A stretch of DNA of 7,760 nucleotides from an uncultured Pseudomonadota bacterium (GTDB lineage Bacteria; Pseudomonadota; Gammaproteobacteria; Burkholderiales; SG8-39), in assembly GCA_903909415.1 (NCBI GenBank), contig CAIVVS010000194.1, positions 1-7,760 on the forward strand, in the 5' to 3' direction. The notes under the pieces were generated by a model, which saw nothing but the letters and a program-made list of their open reading frames with translations, made no database searches and had not been told where the DNA came from. Position 1 is the stretch's first letter, and each line of letters opens with the position of its first letter. Below, one piece after another: positions 1 through 7,760 of the stretch. A program made the position numbers and the translations under genes.

Positions 1-141
1 GCCTACTTCGAGCACCATCTCGCGCTGGAGAACGGCTCGATCGCGCGCGTGGCCGAGAAGTCCGGCCTGGAGCGCACCCACCTGTACCGCAAGCTCAAGG
101 CGCTGGGCATACACGGCGGGCGCAAGGACGAACAGGCCTGA
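1..141 (+). CDS. NtrC-family sigma-54 response regulator, C-terminal fragment (Fis-type HTH)
   Basis: Only the last 46 codons are inside the window; the reading frame is open from base 1 and ends at TGA 139-141. The peptide is a Fis-type helix-turn-helix: a first helix around AYFEHHLALENGS, then VAEKSGLERTHLYRKLKALG, where the ERTHLYRKLK stretch is the recognition helix typical of NtrC/NtrX-type enhancer-binding proteins. Such proteins normally carry a receiver domain and an AAA+ sigma-54 activation domain upstream; neither can be seen here. The wording of the helix most resembles the NtrX-like regulators paired with NtrY-like kinases in betaproteobacteria, but the fragment is too short to fix the subfamily, so no symbol is given. 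The next gene starts 4 nt after its stop, so the two are probably co-transcribed. Confidence 0.85.
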   Translation, partial: AYFEHHLALENGSIARVAEKSGLERTHLYRKLKALGIHGGRKDEQA

Positions 142-145
142 GGCA

Positions 146-739
146 GTGCGCGCCGGCGTGAAGGCGGATGCGCCCGCGGACCGGGTTCCGGTGGTGCTGG
201 CCTGCGGCCTGCCCGGCGCCGGCAAGACCATGCTGCTGCGCGCGGCCACCGCGCTTCGGCCCTCGCATGAACGCTGGCTGGTGGTCGAGAACCGGCTCGC
301 CGCGCTGCCCGGCGGCGATGCGGCGCCCGCGCTGGAAGGCATCGCCTGGCACCGCATGACCGGCGGTTGCGTGTGCTGTTCGCTGGCGGTGCAGTTCCGC
401 GTGCTGCTCACCCGCCTGCTGCGCGAGGTGCGGCCATCACGCGTGCTGGTGGAAGTCGGCGCCAGTGCCGATCCCGCGGTGTTCGCGAAGCTGCTGGCGG
501 ATGAATGGCTGGCGCGCGCCGTCAGGCCTGCGGGCGTGCTGCTGGTGGTGGACCCGGCGCAGGAGCCGAAGGAGCGTACCGGTGCGGCGCGAGAGCAGGC
601 CTCGGCGGCGTCGCTGGTCGTGTGGTCCGCGCGCGACGGTGCTCCGGCACCCGCAGACCTCGGCGGCCGGCCGGTGGTGCCGTTCGAACCCGGCAAGCGG
701 CCGCAAGCCGCGCTGCGCGCGTCCCTGCTGGCACCCTAG
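146..739 (+). CDS. Short CobW/COG0523-like (G3E) P-loop GTPase with degenerate G4 motif
   Basis: This 197-residue protein resembles the GTPase domain of the G3E family (CobW, ZNG1/YeiR-type metal chaperones, HypB, UreG). Visible motifs are Walker A GLPGAGKT (residues 21-28), the family metal-binding C-x-C-C as GGCVCC (Cys75, Cys77, Cys78), E103-VGASADP matching the usual E-x-[ST]-G-x-[AD]DP segment, and LVVDP with Asp136. The guanine-specificity motif NKxD is replaced by SARD (161-164): Asn and Lys are lost, Asp remains. CobW proteins usually exceed 300 residues; the C-terminal CobW_C domain is absent. The GTG start at 146 lies 4 nt after the regulator stop, with a GAGG overlapping that stop but too close for a normal ribosome site, so coupled translation is likely; GTG 158 is an alternative. 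It ends at TAG 737-739. The metal or client protein cannot be inferred. Family assignment is firm; function and nucleotide specificity are not. Confidence 0.8.
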   Translation: MRAGVKADAPADRVPVVLACGLPGAGKTMLLRAATALRPSHERWLVVENRLAALPGGDAAPALEGIAWHRMTGGCVCCSLAVQFRVLLTRLLREVRPSRVLVEVGASADPAVFAKLLADEWLARAVRPAGVLLVVDPAQEPKERTGAAREQASAASLVVWSARDGAPAPADLGGRPVVPFEPGKRPQAALRASLLAP

Positions 740-743
740 GAGG

Positions 744-1880
744 CTACGCCGGCGTTTCTGGTGCGGTGTCCTGGTAGCGATTCCGGATGTCCTCGACCTG
801 CGCCGACAGCGCGACCATCGCCGCCACGCAGGAAGGATCCAGCTTGCCCGCCTGCGCCATCTTCTGCAGCTCGGCGCACGCGCTGTCCACGCTCCAGGCC
901 TCCTTGTAGGGCCGCTTGCTGGTCAGCGCGTCGAAGATGTCCGCCGTCGTGATGATCCGCGCCTCGATGGGAATGGCCTCGCCGGCGAGCTTGTTGGGGT
1001 AACCCGTTCCGTCCATCCATTCATGATGCCCCCCGACGATGTTGCGCAGGATGCTGGAATCCGGCAGACGGTGAAGCGAGAAGTCGCCGATGATGCGATC
1101 GACCATCTCAACCCCCTTTGCCACGTGCGATTCCATGATCGTCCGCTCGGCCGGGTCCAGCTTGCCCGGCTTGAGCAGGATGCTGTCGGGGATGCCGATC
1201 TTTCCGATGTCATGAAGCGGTGCAAAAAGAAAAACATGCTCGACGAATTCGTCGCTCAAGCTGCGCGAGGGCGCAATCGCCTTTGCGACCAGTCGTGAAT
1301 AACGGGCCATGCGCTCCAGGTGGCTCCCTGTCTCGAAGTCCCGGAGGCTCGCGAAGTCCCTGGCTACCCGGGCGGAGGCGACCACCGTACGCACGGTGGA
1401 CATCTCGCTGGAGATCGCCATGTTGATCAGGTTGCAGTAGAGCAGCACGTCCCTCTGAACCAGGGGCGTGAAGGCGGAGGGAGCCGCCGAGTCGAAAAAG
1501 ATGAAGGCGAAAAGCTCCTTCCCGTCGTACAAGGGAACCGTCATGGAAGACTGGTAACCCTGCTCGAGCAGCCAGTTGGAATGAACACTGCCCCGGGCGA
1601 TGGAGGACTGGATGTCGTCGATGACACGGAACGTACCGGATGCGGCCAATTCACTCAGCGAGCGGCTTTCTTCCAGCCTGTACTCGTAGTTCTTGATTGG
1701 CTGCCCCGCCCGTGTGCTGTTGATGAACGTCTTGAGGAGGTCGTCGGCCCGGTCGTACTTGACGCAGGAAATCCGGTCTATCGCGGGGACCCGCTCCAGA
1801 AGGCTCGTGTGCAGGCCTTCCAGCGTCGACGTCAGGTTTGTCGACATGCCGGTCGGCATGGCGTCTTTGTAAGCAATCAT
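744..1880 (-). CDS. GAF-like/HD-GYP domain protein, predicted cyclic-di-GMP phosphodiesterase
   Basis: The protein is 378 residues from the ATG at 1880. Residues about 20-160 form a GAF-like sensory domain (LLEQGYQSSMTVPLYDGKELFAF is typical of the GAF core). From about 175 comes an HD-GYP domain: ETGSHLERMARYSRLVA, then LHDIGKIGIPD with the metal-binding His223-Asp224, then GGHHEWMDGTGYP with the GYP at 293-295, and IITTADIFDALTSKRPYK. All signature residues are present, so hydrolysis of cyclic-di-GMP to pGpG/GMP is expected in the cytosol; no signal peptide or membrane segment is seen. The frame stays open upstream to 2039, but that extension is Arg-rich and has no domain character. ATG 1880 has a GGAAT about 4 nt upstream and begins plausible protein (MIAYKDAMP), so I chose it; Met at residues 8 and 12 are alternatives. 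It is convergent with the GTPase, 4 nt apart, so no terminator fits between them. The effector of the GAF domain is unknown. Confidence 0.9.
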   Translation of the reverse strand: MIAYKDAMPTGMSTNLTSTLEGLHTSLLERVPAIDRISCVKYDRADDLLKTFINSTRAGQPIKNYEYRLEESRSLSELAASGTFRVIDDIQSSIARGSVHSNWLLEQGYQSSMTVPLYDGKELFAFIFFDSAAPSAFTPLVQRDVLLYCNLINMAISSEMSTVRTVVASARVARDFASLRDFETGSHLERMARYSRLVAKAIAPSRSLSDEFVEHVFLFAPLHDIGKIGIPDSILLKPGKLDPAERTIMESHVAKGVEMVDRIIGDFSLHRLPDSSILRNIVGGHHEWMDGTGYPNKLAGEAIPIEARIITTADIFDALTSKRPYKEAWSVDSACAELQKMAQAGKLDPSCVAAMVALSAQVEDIRNRYQDTAPETPA

Positions 1881-1943
1881 GGTTATTCCAATGCTAGGGA
1901 CGGGGACGGCGCGTCGAATCTCGGTTCGGCGTCGATATCCGCG

Positions 1944-1955
1944 CACAGTACAGTG
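1944..1955. promoter_or_regulatory. Possible operator in the HD-GYP upstream gap
   Basis: The 204-nt gap 1881-2084 separates the lipoprotein stop from the HD-GYP start, both on the minus strand. It holds a near-palindrome CACAGTACAGTG (10 of 12 positions symmetric, CAC-n-GTAC-n-GTG), centred about 70 nt upstream of the HD-GYP start codon. A smaller inverted repeat, GTTA-n5-TAAC, lies at 1965-1977. These are the most A+T-rich parts of the gap, as expected for a promoter region, but I cannot find a good pair of sigma-70 hexamers at proper spacing. No known regulator consensus is matched. Chance occurrence is quite possible. Confidence 0.2.
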
Positions 1956-2084
1956 GAAAGACACGTTATGCGCTAACTTACGTGAAGCAAGGTCGCGCGG
2001 GCCCATCGCTGCAACTGGCTTGTCGGCGCGCGAAGGCACGCTCGGGACTCCGTCTAGCCACCCCGCCTTCGCGGCCGGCGAGCG

Positions 2085-2627
2085 TCAGCCCGGCAGCACG
2101 CGGAAAGAATCGAAAAAGGCGCGCCACTCTTCCTCGGGCACCGCGTCGCGCGGACCGAGCAGGGCAACCTGGTAGAGGCGCGAGCCCGAGCCTAGCAGCC
2201 GCAGCCGCAGGCGCACCAGCGTGTCGCCCACGCGACCATCGGCAACGATCGCGCGGCCTCCACCAGGCAGGGCCGTGACCTCGCCGGGCTGGCCCGCGAT
2301 GTTGGCACTGAGCGCGCGCTGCCATTCGTCCATGCGCTGGGCCTGCAGTGCCACCGGCACGTCGGCCCAGCCCACCGCGAACAGCGTGTCCGCTGCGCGC
2401 GCCGACAGCAACTGCATGTTGCCGCCGCCGCCCGCCAGCGGTCGTACCTCGGTGTGCCAGCGCGCCGGGAACTGCACCATGAAACGTCCCTCCGCGTGGC
2501 GGACTTCGCGCCAGTCGAACTCCGGCGAGCAGCCGCCCAGCAAGGACAGCGCGATGACCCCGAGCGACGCGCGAAGCAGCCCGCGTCGCTGGAGGTCCGT
2601 AGAGAAAATACTAATTAAATCAGCCAC
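2085..2627 (-). CDS. Small predicted lipoprotein of unknown function
   Basis: The 180-residue product has an export signal: DLQRRGLLRA, then a hydrophobic stretch, then the lipobox LLGGC with Cys33 as the lipidation site, so it should be membrane-anchored and face the periplasm. The twin arginines (residues 14-15) are Tat-like but not a full consensus. The mature part begins SPEFDWREVR and includes FMVQFPARWHTEVRPL, a MQLLSA strand, TLFAVGWADVP, and a C-terminal FFDSFRVLPG. The pattern recalls small unannotated lipoproteins with an FDWR start in betaproteobacteria (recollection, not a search). No enzyme motif is seen. The start is GTG 2627: an in-frame TAA sits directly before it, and no ATG/GTG/TTG occurs before the signal sequence. 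It has no clear Shine-Dalgarno and follows the RidA stop by 16 nt, so coupling to ridA translation is plausible. It ends at TGA 2087-2085. Confidence 0.75.
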   Translation of the reverse strand: MADLISIFSTDLQRRGLLRASLGVIALSLLGGCSPEFDWREVRHAEGRFMVQFPARWHTEVRPLAGGGGNMQLLSARAADTLFAVGWADVPVALQAQRMDEWQRALSANIAGQPGEVTALPGGGRAIVADGRVGDTLVRLRLRLLGSGSRLYQVALLGPRDAVPEEEWRAFFDSFRVLPG

Positions 2628-2643
2628 TTAAGACGATTTCGGC

Positions 2644-2997
2644 CTATTTCGTCGCAGCCACCACCATGATCTCGACCAGGATGGCGGAACGCGCCATCTT
2701 GGCTTCCACCGTGGCGCGCGCCGGCAGGTTGTTCTTGTCCACCCAGGCCAGCCACGCTTCGTTCATTTCCTCGAAGTTGCGGATGTCCGACAGCCAGCAA
2801 TTGGCCGACAGGATGCGCGACTTGTCGGTGCCGGCCTGCGCCAGCAGCGCGTCGATCTTGGCCAGCACTTCCTCGGTCTGGCCCTTCACGCCGGCGGCGT
2901 AGTTGGAGGCGGTCTGTCCGGCGAGGTACACGGTGTTGCCGTGCACGACGGCGCCGGAGAACAGCTTGCCGGGGGAATGGCGGGTGATGTCGGACAT
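2644..2997 (-). CDS. RidA family (YjgF/YER057c/UK114) protein, probable enamine/imine deaminase
   Basis: The length of 117 residues is normal for the family. RidA-type trimers hydrolyse reactive 2-aminoacrylate and related enamines/imines left by PLP enzymes such as serine/threonine dehydratase and cysteine desulfhydrase. Visible family features are VVHGNTVYLAGQTA (18-30), the helix TEEVLAKIDALLAQAG, LSDIRNFEEMNEAW, and PARATVEAKM carrying the substrate-carboxylate-binding arginine (Arg94), followed by VEIMVVA with Glu109 in the usual position. The NEAWLAWV and PARATVEA wording is closer to the YoaB-like subgroup than to archetypal RidA, so I withhold the symbol. No signal peptide; cytosolic. 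The ATG at 2997 is supported by an excellent ribosome site. It lies between the permease (79 nt upstream) and the lipoprotein (16 nt downstream), all on the same strand. Confidence 0.92.
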   Translation of the reverse strand: MSDITRHSPGKLFSGAVVHGNTVYLAGQTASNYAAGVKGQTEEVLAKIDALLAQAGTDKSRILSANCWLSDIRNFEEMNEAWLAWVDKNNLPARATVEAKMARSAILVEIMVVAATK

Positions 2998-3004
2998 CGT
3001 GGGT

Positions 3005-3010
3005 CTCCTT
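3005..3010 (-). promoter_or_regulatory. Strong Shine-Dalgarno for the RidA-family gene
   Basis: On the minus strand AAGGAG is followed by 7 nt and then the ATG at 2997. It is the only near-consensus ribosome site in the window and fixes the start of this gene. Confidence 0.8.
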
Positions 3011-3076
3011 GGGTGCTGGTTGGGTTGGTGAAAGGGGGGTTGCGTCGGGACCGGTGGTACCGCCGATTCCGGTCGT

Positions 3077-3856
3077 TCAGAACTGTTGGATGGTATCGAA
3101 CACCAGCTTCGCCAGCAGCGCGCTCACCACCAGCAGGAAGATCACGCGCAGCCGGCTGTTGCCGCCGAGGAAGGCCGCGCGCATGCCGAGATGGGCGCCG
3201 AGCAGCGAACACACCGCCAGGCCGACGCCAAGCACGTAGTCCACGTTCCCGACGACGGCGAACAGCAGGTAGGCGCCGAAGTTGGTGCACAGGTTCACCA
3301 CGCGCGCGTGCGCCGCCGCCGACAGGAACTCCATGCCCATCAGGCGCACGAACAGGAACACGATGAACATGCCGGTGCCCGGTCCGAAGAAGCCCTCGTA
3401 CACGCCCAGCAGCGCGATGCCCGCGAAGCCCCAGGCCCGGTGCGGACGGCGCAGCCCCGGATTGGCGGGCGCCTGGCCGAAGCCCTTGTTGAAGAAGGTG
3501 TAGAGCGCGATCGCCGCCAGCAGCACGATCACCAGCGGGCGCAGCACCTGGGGCGGCATCAGCGTCACCAGGTTCGCCCCCAGGACGGCGGTGAACATGC
3601 CCAGCGCGCCCGCCGGCAGCGCGAAGCGCCAGTCGATCGGGTAGCGGCGCGCGAAGCCCCAGGCCGCCGATGCGTTGGAGAACAGCGCGGCGAACTTGTT
3701 GGTGCCCAGGATCACCGGTATCGGCGCGTTCGGCGCCGCGGCGATCTGCGCCGGCAGCATCACCAGCCCGCCGCCGCCGACCGTGGCGTTCATGAAGCCG
3801 GCCAGCACCGATGAAACGGCGAGGAATGCCAGCGCCCAGCCGGGCTCGTGGACCAT
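3077..3856 (-). CDS. TSUP (TauE/SafE) family membrane permease, YfcA-like
   Basis: The 259-residue, highly hydrophobic protein has the two-fold repeated TSUP architecture. The first half carries NATVGGGGLVMLPA (23-36) and ILGTNKFAALFSN (49-61); the second half carries GVYEGFFGPGTGMF (151-164) and HARVVNLCTNFGAY (183-196). About eight or nine membrane segments can be drawn, roughly 8-27, 30-42, 48-68, 78-97, 104-121, 142-170, 190-203, 206-228 and 237-256. Length matches E. coli YfcA, which the motifs most resemble. TSUP members export or import sulfite, sulfonates, thiosulfate and other organic anions; the substrate here cannot be told from sequence. It sits in the inner membrane. ATG 3856 follows the metH stop by 17 nt, with a GAGG only 3 nt before the start, so translation is probably coupled to metH. 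Linkage to metH hints at a sulfur compound, but that is inference. Confidence 0.9.
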   Translation of the reverse strand: MVHEPGWALAFLAVSSVLAGFMNATVGGGGLVMLPAQIAAAPNAPIPVILGTNKFAALFSNASAAWGFARRYPIDWRFALPAGALGMFTAVLGANLVTLMPPQVLRPLVIVLLAAIALYTFFNKGFGQAPANPGLRRPHRAWGFAGIALLGVYEGFFGPGTGMFIVFLFVRLMGMEFLSAAAHARVVNLCTNFGAYLLFAVVGNVDYVLGVGLAVCSLLGAHLGMRAAFLGGNSRLRVIFLLVVSALLAKLVFDTIQQF

Positions 3857-3873
3857 CTGCCTCGCGTCCGGGG

Positions 3874-7581
<3,708 letters not shown>

Positions 7582-7599
7582 GGCTGGTCCACGACTCCG

Positions 7600-7617
7600 C
7601 CGGACGTGTGCGTCCGG
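7600..7617. repeat. Perfect 7-bp inverted repeat (hairpin) just upstream of metH
   Basis: CCGGACG-TGTG-CGTCCGG forms a 7-bp stem with a 4-nt loop. In metH mRNA it would lie directly after the terminator T-tract and 18 nt before the ATG, upstream of the weak GGAG. It could be an operator, an mRNA structure near the ribosome site, or a remnant with no role. On neither strand is it followed by a T-run, so it is not itself a terminator. Confidence 0.5.
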
Positions 7618-7665
7618 AAAACGAAAAACCCGATCGGCTCGGCCTGGCTCGGCGGGCGGATCGGG
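7618..7665 (-). terminator. Intrinsic terminator or attenuator in the metH leader
   Basis: On the minus strand, CCCGATC (7665-7659) pairs perfectly with GATCGGG (7635-7629), enclosing a 23-nt G+C-rich segment that can fold further, and is followed at once by TTTTTCGTTTT (7628-7618). This is a textbook Rho-independent signal in the direction of metH, ending 36 nt before its ATG. It either ends an upstream minus-strand transcript beyond the window or, if the metH promoter lies upstream of it, acts as an attenuator. I do not recognise a cobalamin, SAM or SAH riboswitch consensus in the 95 nt before it. Confidence 0.6.
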
Positions 7666-7711
7666 CGCCCCGCTTTAGCCGTATTTCTTTGTCGCGCCGG
7701 GATGGTGACTG

Positions 7712-7739
7712 GTCGTGACTGCATCGTGATGACTGCATC
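7712..7739. repeat. Two tandem 14-bp imperfect direct repeats
   Basis: GTCGTGACTGCATC (7712-7725) is followed directly by GTGATGACTGCATC (7726-7739), with 12 of 14 bases identical. A third TGACTG lies at 7706-7711, so this hexamer occurs three times, at 7706, 7716 and 7730. The array lies upstream of the terminator in the metH leader/promoter region. The pattern would suit a regulator binding direct repeats; no consensus I know (for example MetR, TGAA-n5-TTCA) is matched. Confidence 0.45.
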
Positions 7740-7746
7740 AGGAGCG

Positions 7747-7758
7747 GCGGGCGCCCGC
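7747..7758. repeat. Perfect 12-bp palindrome GCGGGCGCCCGC
   Basis: The twelve bases equal their own reverse complement. The inner GGGCGCCC is close to the GGGCGCCC at 7664-7671 next to the terminator stem, so the two copies could pair with each other in RNA. The site is at the window edge and may belong to a neighbouring gene. In G+C-rich DNA such a palindrome can be chance. Confidence 0.3.
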
Positions 7759-7760
7759 AA

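Noticed and set aside
1881..2039. Upstream extension of the HD-GYP protein by 53 residues
   Set aside because: The extension is Arg-rich without domain character and covers the likely promoter region. The ATG at 1880 is the better start.
3028..3076. Possible terminator after the permease gene (ACCGG...CCGGT dyad)
   Set aside because: The arms are only 5 bp, the loop is long, and no T-run follows on the minus strand.
3086..3814. A 242-codon plus-strand frame antisense to the permease
   Set aside because: The translation is rich in Arg, Gln, His and Glu without motifs. The minus-strand TSUP protein has clear family motifs over the same bases.

Overview
The window is about two-thirds G+C with strongly GC-biased third codon positions, no tRNA/rRNA, no mobile element and no CRISPR array. 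Gene families and protein style (a Fis-type NtrC-class regulator C-terminus, full-length-type cobalamin methionine synthase, TSUP and RidA proteins, a small 'FDWR' lipoprotein) suggest a free-living proteobacterium, most likely a betaproteobacterium (Rhodocyclales-like). That placement rests on recalled resemblance and is tentative.

Layout. (1) 1-739, plus strand: the last 46 codons of an NtrC/NtrX-type response regulator, followed 4 nt later by a short CobW/COG0523-like P-loop GTPase that has lost the usual C-terminal domain and has a degenerate G4 motif. (2) 744-1880, minus strand: a GAF-like plus HD-GYP protein, a predicted cyclic-di-GMP phosphodiesterase, convergent with the GTPase at a distance of only 4 nt. 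(3) 1881-2084: a non-coding gap holding a possible operator. (4) 2085-7581, minus strand: a co-directional cluster read in the order metH, TSUP permease, RidA-type deaminase, small lipoprotein. (5) 7582-7760: the metH leader, with a convincing intrinsic terminator hairpin, a second perfect hairpin, a short direct repeat and a 12-bp palindrome.

The main observation is that metH is interrupted by one in-frame amber codon (TAG, minus strand 5304-5302). It lies between the first strand of the cobalamin-binding Rossmann domain and the cobalt-ligating D-x-H-x-x-G motif. Both sides are otherwise intact and well conserved, and together they make a normal ~1235-codon MetH. This is not the natural domain-boundary split known in some proteobacteria. 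The likely explanations are a recent nonsense mutation, a sequencing error, or readthrough/suppression. Three other genes here, and metH itself, end in TAG, which argues against general reassignment of the codon.

How the genes may work together: MetH regenerates methionine from homocysteine using cobalamin and methyl-tetrahydrofolate. The TSUP permease (a family that moves sulfite, sulfonates and other anions) and the RidA protein (hydrolysis of reactive enamines/imines) could belong to a loose sulfur/amino-acid housekeeping cluster, but only co-orientation and short gaps support this. I see no evidence for a new multi-gene system.
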